Part shown: positions 1 to 5,332 of the stretch, in pieces | Layout of the letters: the number at the start of each line of letters is the position of its first letter | How positions within the stretch are numbered: position 1 is the stretch's first letter | Origin: Clostridia bacterium | Lineage (GTDB): Bacteria > Bacillota > Clostridia > Oscillospirales > CAG-272 | Length of the DNA: 6,940 bases | Assembly: GCA_017456685.1 (NCBI GenBank) | Contig: JAFTIV010000068.1 | Location: 1-6,940 of the forward strand | Direction: 5' to 3' | The notes under the pieces: model-generated | Seen by the model: only the letters and a program-made list of their open reading frames with translations | What the model was told of the DNA's origin: nothing | Databases searched by the model: none | Position numbers and translations under genes: made by a program

Positions 1-134
1 AAAAGCGCCTTATCCTTATTCTTTATTACATTTGCAATAATATCTGCAACTATCGCCTCAACACCTGAGTCGATGTTCTCTCTTGCGAAAATCTCGCTAT
101 TTGAGACCTCGCCATATTTATAAATCTTAATCAT
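1..134 (-). CDS. hisD: Histidinol dehydrogenase, N-terminal part (cut by window edge)
   Basis: Reading down from an ATG at 134 gives an open frame of 44 codons that runs off the left edge. It begins MIKIYKYGEVSNSEIFARE and continues with an IVADIIANVIKNKDKAL-like stretch. That matches the start of clostridial histidinol dehydrogenase, where a short variable lead is followed by a helix ending in a K-x-G/K-D-x-AL motif. The enzyme carries out the last two oxidations of histidine synthesis, L-histidinol to L-histidine, using NAD and zinc in the cytoplasm. The catalytic residues lie outside the window. The start overlaps the end of hisG by 8 bases, and AGGTGA sits 7 bases before the ATG, so translation is probably coupled to hisG. 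Identity rests on this short N-terminus plus its place directly after hisG. Confidence 0.85.
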   Translation of the reverse strand, partial: MIKIYKYGEVSNSEIFARENIDSGVEAIVADIIANVIKNKDKAL

Positions 135-756
135 CGAATTTCACCTGTGCCTTCATTTTCTCGACAATTTTTTCAATTTCCTCGGTTTTGAATTTATAGC
201 TTGCCTTATTTGCGATAAGGCGGGCGCTTATTGGAACTATTGTTTCGACAACATCAAGGTCATTTTCCTTAAGAGTTGTGCCCGTTTCGACAATATCGAC
301 AATAACATCGCTAAGTCCAAGGATTGGTGCAATTTCAATTGAGCCGTTTAGCTTTATAATGTCGATATCACGGCATTTTGAGGCATAATAGCTCTTTGCG
401 ATATTCACGAACTTTGTTGCAACCTTAAGCGTTTTTTGGTTGTCATCGTAAAAGTCCTTTTTTCCCGCAACCGCCATACGGCATTTACCGATATTGAGGT
501 CAAGAAGCTCATAAACCTCAGGGGCATATTCAAGCAAAATATCCTTGCCTGCAACGCCTATGTCGGCAGCGCCTCTTTCAACATATATCGAAACATCCGA
601 GGGCTTTACCCAGAAATAACGGACACCCTTTTCTGCGTTTTCAAATATAAGCTTTCTGTTACTTTCCTTAATTGAGGGACATTCATAGCCTGCGCGCTCG
701 AACATTGCATAAACCCTTTCGCCAAGGCGTCCCTTTGGAAGTGCTATATTTATCAT
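127..756 (-). CDS. hisG: ATP phosphoribosyltransferase catalytic subunit, short (HisG_S) form
   Basis: HisG joins ATP and PRPP to form phosphoribosyl-ATP, the first committed step of histidine synthesis. The 209-residue length is that of the short form, which lacks the C-terminal regulatory domain of long HisG and needs HisZ as partner. Visible motifs are LPKGRL at residues 6-11, GAADIGVAGKD at 62-72, and the PRPP-binding loop VDIVETGTTLKEN at about 153-165 with its ETGTT core. Its ATG lies inside the last hisZ codons in a 4-base ATGA overlap (753-756). A strong purine-rich SD (GGAGG at 767-771) lies 10 bases upstream, within the hisZ coding end, which fits coupled synthesis of the two subunits. 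The 3' end overlaps hisD by 8 bases. Feedback inhibition by histidine is expected to act through HisZ, as known for the family. The product is cytoplasmic. Confidence 0.97.
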   Translation of the reverse strand: MINIALPKGRLGERVYAMFERAGYECPSIKESNRKLIFENAEKGVRYFWVKPSDVSIYVERGAADIGVAGKDILLEYAPEVYELLDLNIGKCRMAVAGKKDFYDDNQKTLKVATKFVNIAKSYYASKCRDIDIIKLNGSIEIAPILGLSDVIVDIVETGTTLKENDLDVVETIVPISARLIANKASYKFKTEEIEKIVEKMKAQVKFDD

Positions 757-1859
757 TTCAAATCAGCCTCCCCTCTAATGTCAACAAGCTCCTTATATCT
801 AAGCCTTTTTGGAATAGCCCTTTGAGCGCTTACACTCTTACCAGACAATACAAGCTCCTCTCTTTTTGCCATTACCTGCTTAAGAGAATTGCTTTCAGCG
901 TAAAGAAGTAGCACATCAACATCGTATTCACTCCTTGACTTATCAAGAGCCTCGAGAAGGTCAAGGTAAAGGGCGAAGCCGATTGCCTTGCTTGTCCTAC
1001 CCATACGGCGCATAAGAGTATCATATTCACCGCCTGACAAAATGTCCTCGAAAATTCCGCTTACAAATCCCTTAAACACGATGCCATTATAGTAATTCAT
1101 ATCGTTTACTACTGAGAAATCTATTCTTATTTTATCTGCAAGGTCTGTTTCTGCAAGGCTTGCGCAAAGCTCGCTTAGCCTTGTATATGCCTCTTGCGCC
1201 TCGCCATTGCCACAGCAAAGCTCCTCGACCTTACCCAAAAGCTCTGTACCACCATAAAGGGTGGTGAGTGCTACGATTTTAGAAGCATCGTCGTTGCAAA
1301 TAGAATATTTTTTGCAAAGTGCAATTGCCTCGTGGCTATTCTTTTCCGCGATTAGTCTTATAATCTCCTTCTTGAAAAGCTCATCTGTGCAAGCGCTATC
1401 AAGAATTGCAGAGATAATTCCCATATTTGATATATTGAGTGTGAACTCATCGCTTATTGTAGCAAGGCTTTTACCTGCGAGATAAAGCACCTCAGCACAA
1501 TCGCAAAGGTCAACGGCGCCTATGCACTCAAGACCTGTTTGCATGATCTCCTTGAATTGATGAGTTGAGCCAGACACGCGATATACATTTTCGTTATAGC
1601 AAACCTTTTGCACGCAATCAGCCTCGTCAACCGTATTCTTAATAATAGAAAGGGTTACATCGGGCTTGAGCGCAAGGAAGCGTCCATCTGTATCATTAAA
1701 GGCGATGACCCTATCACTAACAAGGAAGTCCTTGTTTTGAACATAGAGGTCGTACTCCTCAAATTTGCTCATTTTAAACGACGAGTAGCCGTATTGTCTA
1801 TAAAGAGCACGAAGGGCAAGAATCGCTCTTTCATCGTGCTTTAAAATAGCTTCATTCAT
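753..1859 (-). CDS. hisZ: ATP phosphoribosyltransferase regulatory subunit HisZ
   Basis: HisZ is a catalytically dead paralogue of histidyl-tRNA synthetase that assembles with short HisG, activates it and carries the histidine-sensing site. The 368-residue product shows the class II core: LALKPDVTLSI at 62-72, a motif-2 region with NENVYRVSG at 89-97 and EIMQTGLECIG at 104-114, and a motif-3-like GGEYDTLMRRMGRTSKAIGFAL at 276-297. The synthetase signature RGLDYY is changed to NDMNYYNGIVF at 252-262, losing the arginine, and a full anticodon-binding domain is not evident. Both points favour HisZ over HisRS. I chose the ATG at 1859. It lies one base after the yerC stop with AAGGG 8 bases upstream. 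A longer frame starts at TTG 1922 but would run 62 bases into yerC. The stop overlaps the hisG start by 4 bases. Confidence 0.95.
   Translation of the reverse strand: MNEAILKHDERAILALRALYRQYGYSSFKMSKFEEYDLYVQNKDFLVSDRVIAFNDTDGRFLALKPDVTLSIIKNTVDEADCVQKVCYNENVYRVSGSTHQFKEIMQTGLECIGAVDLCDCAEVLYLAGKSLATISDEFTLNISNMGIISAILDSACTDELFKKEIIRLIAEKNSHEAIALCKKYSICNDDASKIVALTTLYGGTELLGKVEELCCGNGEAQEAYTRLSELCASLAETDLADKIRIDFSVVNDMNYYNGIVFKGFVSGIFEDILSGGEYDTLMRRMGRTSKAIGFALYLDLLEALDKSRSEYDVDVLLLYAESNSLKQVMAKREELVLSGKSVSAQRAIPKRLRYKELVDIRGEADLK
767..771 (-). promoter_or_regulatory. Ribosome binding site of hisG inside the hisZ coding end
   Basis: GGAGG, the 3' part of a longer purine run GAGGGGAGG (775-767), lies 10 bases before the hisG ATG within the last hisZ codons. 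It fixes the hisG start and, with the ATGA stop/start overlap, supports coupled translation of the two subunits. Confidence 0.8.
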
Positions 1860-1860
1860 T

Positions 1861-2154
1861 TTAATTTCCCTTCTTTTCAAGACGCGAAAGGGCAAGCTCA
1901 TAGCCTCCCTCACCGTATTCAAGGCATTTGCTTACACGGCTAATTGTTGCGGTGCTCATTCCCGTAGCCTTGCTTATTACGGCGTAATTCTCGCCATCCT
2001 TAAGCATCTTTGCTGCCTTTAGTCTTTGTGCTATATCAAGTATTTCTCTTACTGTGCATACATCCTCAAAAAAGCTATAGCACTCGTCTATGCTTTCAAG
2101 AGAAAGAATTGCCTCAAAAAGTGTATCTACCTCTTTTGTGTGTAACTTTTTCAT
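1861..2154 (-). CDS. yerC: YerC/YecD-family TrpR-like transcriptional regulator
   Basis: This 97-residue protein has the length and layout of the YerC/YecD branch of the TrpR superfamily: an all-helical dimer with a helix-turn-helix. Family landmarks are DTLFEAILSLESIDECYSFF at 10-29, the EILDIAQRLKAAKML segment at 37-51, and the DNA-reading helices around GENYAVISKATGMSTATISRVSKCL at 54-78. The invariant STATISRV is at 67-74. It is the first gene of a unit continuing with hisZ, hisG and hisD, one base from hisZ. Together with a TrpR-like inverted repeat on its own promoter, this suggests a histidine-responsive autoregulated repressor. That role is inference here, although YerC homologues have been linked to histidine genes in Firmicutes (recalled, not checked). 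The ATG at 2154 has GAGG 5 bases upstream. No membrane or signal segment is seen. Confidence 0.92.
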   Translation of the reverse strand: MKKLHTKEVDTLFEAILSLESIDECYSFFEDVCTVREILDIAQRLKAAKMLKDGENYAVISKATGMSTATISRVSKCLEYGEGGYELALSRLEKKGN

Positions 2155-2159
2155 TTATT

Positions 2160-2163
2160 CCTC
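2160..2163 (-). promoter_or_regulatory. Ribosome binding site of yerC
   Basis: GAGG lies 5 bases before the yerC ATG. Its GA comes from the last copy of the upstream 8-base tandem repeat, so the repeat tract directly abuts the SD. Confidence 0.7.
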
Positions 2164-2185
2164 ACTTTATCACTTTATCACTTTA
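2162..2185 (-). repeat. Three tandem copies of an 8-base unit in the yerC leader
   Basis: Read on the minus strand, TAAAGTGA occurs three times with no spacer (2185-2178, 2177-2170, 2169-2162). The first copy shares four bases with the right arm of the operator-like inverted repeat, and the last copy supplies the GA of the SD. The repeat fills most of the predicted short 5' leader of the yerC-his transcript. It could be a site of replication slippage that alters leader length, or repeated contact points for a regulator. Neither can be decided from one sequence. Confidence 0.85.
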
Positions 2186-2195
2186 GTTTACTAAA
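2182..2195. promoter_or_regulatory. TrpR-like operator (inverted repeat) over the yerC start of transcription
   Basis: The 14-base element TTTAGTAAACTAAA (minus strand) has two perfectly complementary 6-base arms around a 2-base centre. Its core TAGTAAACTA differs at one base from the TAGTTAACTA core of the E. coli trp operator. It shares its outermost base with the -10 box and is centred about where transcription should start, a typical repressor position. The first gene downstream encodes a TrpR-family protein. The repeat is seen directly; binding by YerC and histidine as effector are inference. Confidence 0.68.
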
Positions 2196-2223
2196 TTATA
2201 CTACTGCGCAAGCTATTTGTCAA
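2195..2223 (-). promoter_or_regulatory. Consensus sigma-A-type promoter of the yerC-hisZGD unit
   Basis: On the minus strand there is a perfect -35 box TTGACA (2223-2218), a 17-base spacer (2217-2201) and a perfect -10 box TATAAT (2200-2195). Transcription should start near 2188, giving a leader of about 33 bases before the yerC ATG. A consensus promoter is expected to be strong unless held down, which fits the inverted repeat immediately downstream. The leader is too short for a T-box or known riboswitch. Confidence 0.9.
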
Positions 2224-2262
2224 GGGGTTTTTGAATATATTATATAATAATTTTAAGGGAGC

Positions 2263-2508
2263 TTAATTATCCTTGCCAGAAGCCTTTTTCTTTTTTATAG
2301 ATTTAACTACAAGATAGATAATTATTATAAGGGCTATAATTATGCTAGCACCGATAAGCATCGCGATTTCAAAATCAATCTCGTCAATGCCCTTTCCAAG
2401 CAACACAAGAATACCGATACCAATAGCAAGGCAAAGCACGCCAAGGACAAGCTCTAAAAGCACATCTATTATGCGCTCCTTTAAATTTTCCTTAGTTTTC
2501 TTTTTCAC
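2263..2508 (-). CDS. Small protein with two predicted membrane segments, family not recognised
   Basis: I do not recognise a family for this 81-residue product. It has a lysine-rich N-terminus (MKKKTKENLKER), a hydrophobic segment at about 15-38, a short acidic loop IDEIDFE at 41-47, a second very isoleucine-rich segment at about 48-68, and a basic tail KSIKKKKASGKDN. By the positive-inside rule both ends should face the cytoplasm, forming a membrane hairpin. The start is GTG at 2508, with AGGA about 9 bases upstream. No ATG gives a sensible alternative. It lies between the hairpin after ridA and the yerC promoter, and no clear promoter of its own is visible, so it may depend on read-through from ridA. 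It could be a lineage-specific membrane protein unrelated to its neighbours. The open frame and coherent membrane pattern argue against chance. Confidence 0.7.
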   Translation of the reverse strand: MKKKTKENLKERIIDVLLELVLGVLCLAIGIGILVLLGKGIDEIDFEIAMLIGASIIIALIIIIYLVVKSIKKKKASGKDN

Positions 2509-2531
2509 AATTTATTTTCCTAAAAACGGGG

Positions 2532-2557
2532 AAAATCCGCTCGTGAAAGCGGATTTT
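2532..2557 (-). terminator. Hairpin after ridA, probable transcription terminator
   Basis: A 10-base-pair stem (2532-2541 with 2548-2557; core ATCCGCT/AGCGGAT) surrounds a 6-base loop, 3 bases past the ridA stop codon. On the minus strand the stem ends in TTTT followed by CCCCG and another T run, which is less than ideal. On the plus strand it is followed by an unbroken T run. It probably ends the leu-ilv-ridA transcript, perhaps incompletely, allowing some read-through into the small membrane gene. Confidence 0.7.
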
Positions 2558-2560
2558 TTA

Positions 2561-2935
2561 TTATACCTCTGCAATAACCTCAACCTCTACAAGAGCTCCC
2601 TTTGGAAGGTCCTTTACTGCTACGCAGGAGCGAGCAGGCTTAGAGGTGAAGTATTTTCCATAGATTTCGTTAAACGCGCCAAAATCGGCAATGCTTGCAA
2701 GGAAGCAGGTTGTTTTCACAGCCTTATCAAAGCCTGAGCCTGATGCCTCAAGGACCGCGCCAAGGTTTTTCATAACCTGCTCGGTTTGTCCTACGATATC
2801 GCAAGCCTCTATGTTACCTGTTTCGGGATTTATTGCAATTTGTCCCGAGGTATATACAAGACCGCCACAGACAACCGCCTGTGAGTATGGTCCTATTGCT
2901 GATGGTGCTTTATTTGTTGAAATTTTATTAGCCAT
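2561..2935 (-). CDS. ridA: RidA family reactive enamine/imine deaminase
   Basis: RidA hydrolyses 2-aminocrotonate and 2-aminoacrylate, or their imines, which PLP dehydratases such as IlvA release, and so prevents damage to PLP enzymes. The 124-residue product is standard length for the Rid/YER057c/UK114 family. Motifs include APSAIGPYSQAV at 10-21, LVYTSGQIAINPETG at 26-40, the catalytic arginine in PARSCVAV (Arg102, equivalent to Arg105 of E. coli RidA), and LPKGALVEVEVIAEV at 110-124 with the conserved acidic residues. The ATG at 2935 is 14 bases after the ilvA stop with AGAGGAAA upstream. A frame seven codons longer begins with TTG inside ilvA and is less likely. Placement directly after a threonine ammonia-lyase matches the known biochemical partnership. 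A hairpin follows at once, so this is probably the last gene of the unit. The product should act as a cytosolic trimer. Confidence 0.96.
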   Translation of the reverse strand: MANKISTNKAPSAIGPYSQAVVCGGLVYTSGQIAINPETGNIEACDIVGQTEQVMKNLGAVLEASGSGFDKAVKTTCFLASIADFGAFNEIYGKYFTSKPARSCVAVKDLPKGALVEVEVIAEV

Positions 2936-2949
2936 TTTTGTTTCCTCTC

Positions 2950-4143
2950 TTAGCAAAGCTTAAAGCCGAAGTCGGTCAGTGCCTTCTCTATTTCTTGAAT
3001 ATGCTCAAAGTTTCTTGTTTCGAGCACGATACGAAGGTAACAGCCGTTTACATTAGAGCCCTCATTTGCTCTTTCGTGGTGAACGGAGATTACATTTCCG
3101 CCAAGGTCGGCAATAATTCTTGATACATTCTTAAGCTGACCAGGCTTATCAACAAGCTCTATCATAAGCTGACAGGTTCTGCCCGACATCAAAAGTCCGC
3201 GCTTGATTACTCTTGAAAGAATAGTAACATCAATGTTTCCGCCAGAGAGCAAGCAAACGGTCTTTTTGCCCTCGAGGTCAAGCTTACCGAACATAGCGGC
3301 AGCGACTGCAACAGCGCCAGCGCCCTCAGTTACAAGCTTATGCTGTTCCATAAGAGCGAGAATTGCAGCGGAGATTTCATCATCGCTAACGGTTACGATT
3401 TCATCTACATATTTTGAGCAAAGCTCGTAGGTGAGGCTTCCTGGCTTCTTTACGGCAATACCGTCGGCAATTGTTGAAACACTATCAAGAGCCTCGATTT
3501 TCCCGTCCTTTACGGAGTTGAGCATTGATGGTGCGCCCGATGCCTGTACGCCATAAACCTTTACTCTTGGATTGAGTGTCTTTATTGTGAAGGCGATACC
3601 TGAGATAAGTCCTCCACCACCTATTGGAACGATAATTGCATCAAGGTCGGGAAGCTGTTCAACAACCTCAAGTGCGATCGTTCCCTGTCCTGCGATAACA
3701 TCCTCGTCATCAAATGGGTGAATAAAGGTATATCCACACTCATCGCGGAGTGAGAGTGCCTTTTGGTACGCATCATCATAAACGCCCTCTACAAGGCAAA
3801 CCTCCGCGCCATAGCTCTTAGTTGCCTCAATTTTTGAAATGGGCGCTCCGTCGGGAAGACAGATTACTGCCTTAATTCCGTTCTTTTGTGCAGAAAGAGC
3901 GACACCCTGTGCGTGATTTCCTGCTGAGCAGGCGATAACGCCCCTTGATTTTTCCTCGTCGCTTAGACGGGACATCTTATAGTATGAGCCTCTTACCTTG
4001 AACGAGCCTGTGATTTGAAGGTTCTCGGTCTTTAGGTAAAGCTCTGTTCCCTTTTTAAGCTTTGGAGCATAGATTATATCTGTTTTTCTTACAACATTTT
4101 TAAGTGCGTAGCTTGCACTATATACATTATCAATAGTAAGCAT
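2950..4143 (-). CDS. ilvA: Threonine ammonia-lyase with one C-terminal ACT domain
   Basis: This 397-residue PLP enzyme deaminates L-threonine to 2-oxobutanoate, the entry step of isoleucine synthesis. It is fold type II, with the PLP lysine in TGSFKVRGS (Lys49), SAGNHAQG at 73-80, the phosphate-binding glycine loop IGGGGLISG at 174-182, and SGGN at 300-303. A single ACT domain occupies about 323-397 (LMIELVDKPGQLKNVSRII). The length and single ACT domain match the medium-length type, not the two-domain E. coli IlvA or the short TdcB. Medium forms can be biosynthetic or catabolic. The leu genes upstream and ridA 14 bases downstream favour a biosynthetic role. The ACT domain is the expected allosteric site, but its ligand cannot be read from sequence. 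The ATG at 4143 has GAGG 6 bases upstream and lies 15 bases after the AAA+ ATPase stop. Confidence 0.93.
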   Translation of the reverse strand: MLTIDNVYSASYALKNVVRKTDIIYAPKLKKGTELYLKTENLQITGSFKVRGSYYKMSRLSDEEKSRGVIACSAGNHAQGVALSAQKNGIKAVICLPDGAPISKIEATKSYGAEVCLVEGVYDDAYQKALSLRDECGYTFIHPFDDEDVIAGQGTIALEVVEQLPDLDAIIVPIGGGGLISGIAFTIKTLNPRVKVYGVQASGAPSMLNSVKDGKIEALDSVSTIADGIAVKKPGSLTYELCSKYVDEIVTVSDDEISAAILALMEQHKLVTEGAGAVAVAAAMFGKLDLEGKKTVCLLSGGNIDVTILSRVIKRGLLMSGRTCQLMIELVDKPGQLKNVSRIIADLGGNVISVHHERANEGSNVNGCYLRIVLETRNFEHIQEIEKALTDFGFKLC

Positions 4144-4158
4144 ATTTTGCCTCTTTTC

Positions 4159-5331
4159 TTACATTAAGCTTTCAATAAATTGCTCTGCGCATCTTGCGCT
4201 ACGATTTCCTCGTCTAAGGGCAAATGCCTCAGCCTTAACATCAAGCTCAGCCATATCCATTTTTATGCCATTTCTCTTGGCAAGCTCATGAACGATTTCA
4301 AGATAGAGCCTCTTGTCGGGCTTTTGGAACAGAACGATGAGTCCAAAGCGCTCCGAAAGAGAGAGGTTTTCTTGAAGGGTATCGTTTCTATGAACATCGT
4401 CGCCTACTCTATCACCGAAGGTTTCCTTGATGATGTGTCTACGATTTGAGGTTGCATAGATAACTGAGTTTTCTGCCTTTGCTGATGCCGAGCCCTCAAG
4501 GGCTGCCTTAAGCATACTAAAGTTGTCGTCGTTTTGGTTGAAGGACAAATCGTCAATACAGATTATGAACTTAAGAGGATTTTCGCTGACCTTGCCCATT
4601 ACATATGGAAGGTAGCAAAGCTGGTCCTTTCTAAGCTCGATTAAACGAATTCCCTTATCAAAGAATTGATTTGCGACAGCCTTTACGGTTGAGGATTTTC
4701 CTGTGCCTGCATCTCCGCAAAGAAGAGTGTTTGCAGCGGGGCGACCCTGTATAAATGCCTCGGTATTTGCAACAACCATTGCCCTTTCGCTTTCATAGCC
4801 GATAAATTTAGTCATTGCAGTTTTATCTGCGCTTACGATGGGCTCAATCTCCTTGTCGTCCGAGAGACGGAACATACAGTATGAGGAGAAAATTCCGTAG
4901 CCGTATCTTTCAATTCCGCTAATTCTCTTTTCGTAGCGACGAACAAGGTCTATTTTCTTAGAGGTAAAGGGAGATACATAATCAAGCTCCATATCGTCCA
5001 TAAAATCCTGAGGGGTGAGCGAGGCAAAGCGCTCAAACGCCTTAAGCTCGCGCCTTACTGCTTCTCTTATGCTCTTTGAGATAGGAAGCTTGTGCGCGCG
5101 GGATTTTATGTAAACATTTTCGTCCTCAAAAACTAAACGACAGGTGATGTCGGTAAGAGAGCCACCATGCTCGTAAATATTTGAGGCAAAGCTTGCGTAT
5201 GCCTTTATTTTTTCGTTCTTCTCTGTTGCCCTGCAATAGCGCTCAAGGCTTTTGAACAGAGGCTTTTCGATAACTCTGCTAAACACGCTTGTCATACAGA
5301 GCTCAAGGTATAAATCGTTTAATTTTGACAT
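4159..5331 (-). CDS. AAA+ ATPase of the DUF815 family, function unknown
   Basis: The product has 390 residues. The C-terminal half is a clear AAA+ module: Walker A GDAGTGKS at 206-213, Walker B FIICIDDLSF at 255-264, a sensor-1 asparagine in YATSNRRHI at 292-300 (Asn296), and a possible arginine finger in LSERFG at 325-330. The combination IDDLSF, then LKAALEG, then YATSNRRH is characteristic of the DUF815 (COG2607) group. Residues 1-165 are a less conserved, mainly helical N-terminal region with no recognised motif and no signal or membrane segment. The cellular role of this group is not established, so none is assigned. The ATG is one base after the leuB stop with only a weak AGAG-like SD, suggesting coupling to leuB translation. 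The threonine ammonia-lyase gene follows 15 bases later, so it appears to be cotranscribed with branched-chain amino acid genes. Confidence 0.88.
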   Translation of the reverse strand: MSKLNDLYLELCMTSVFSRVIEKPLFKSLERYCRATEKNEKIKAYASFASNIYEHGGSLTDITCRLVFEDENVYIKSRAHKLPISKSIREAVRRELKAFERFASLTPQDFMDDMELDYVSPFTSKKIDLVRRYEKRISGIERYGYGIFSSYCMFRLSDDKEIEPIVSADKTAMTKFIGYESERAMVVANTEAFIQGRPAANTLLCGDAGTGKSSTVKAVANQFFDKGIRLIELRKDQLCYLPYVMGKVSENPLKFIICIDDLSFNQNDDNFSMLKAALEGSASAKAENSVIYATSNRRHIIKETFGDRVGDDVHRNDTLQENLSLSERFGLIVLFQKPDKRLYLEIVHELAKRNGIKMDMAELDVKAEAFALRRGNRSARCAEQFIESLM

Positions 5332-5332
5332 A

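Noticed and set aside
436..911. Plus-strand open frames opposite hisG and the end of hisZ
   Set aside because: They are antisense to coding sequences with clear family motifs, show no motifs themselves and have no convincing ribosome binding sites.
1860..1922. Longer hisZ start 21 codons upstream
   Set aside because: It would use TTG and overlap yerC by 62 bases. The ATG at 1859 gives a family-like N-terminus with AAGGG at a suitable distance.
2155..2262. T-box or riboswitch in front of the his unit
   Set aside because: The predicted leader is about 33 bases, with no conserved T-box bulge sequence and no antiterminator or terminator pair.
2251..2266. Short inverted repeat TTAAG-CTCC-CTTAA just after the small membrane gene as a terminator
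   Set aside because: Only five AT-rich base pairs and no following T run, so too weak to call.
2239..2267. Second TATAAT (2239-2244) upstream of the yerC promoter as another promoter
   Set aside because: The hexamer at the right distance upstream is a poor -35 match (ATTAAG), and the TATAAT lies in an AT-rich tract where it arises easily. The promoter at 2195-2223 is far better.
2342..2737. Plus-strand open frame of 131 codons crossing the small membrane gene, the hairpin and part of ridA
   Set aside because: It is antisense to two better-supported genes, runs through the terminator hairpin, has no recognisable domain, and its composition is what a reversed hydrophobic gene would give.
2936..2956. 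Longer ridA start seven codons upstream
   Set aside because: It would use TTG inside the ilvA end, and the extra residues are the translated SD region. MANKIS at 2935 fits the family N-terminus.
4144..4158. Internal promoter or terminator between the AAA+ ATPase gene and ilvA
   Set aside because: The gap is only 15 bases and holds just an SD. No -35/-10 pair or hairpin was seen there.
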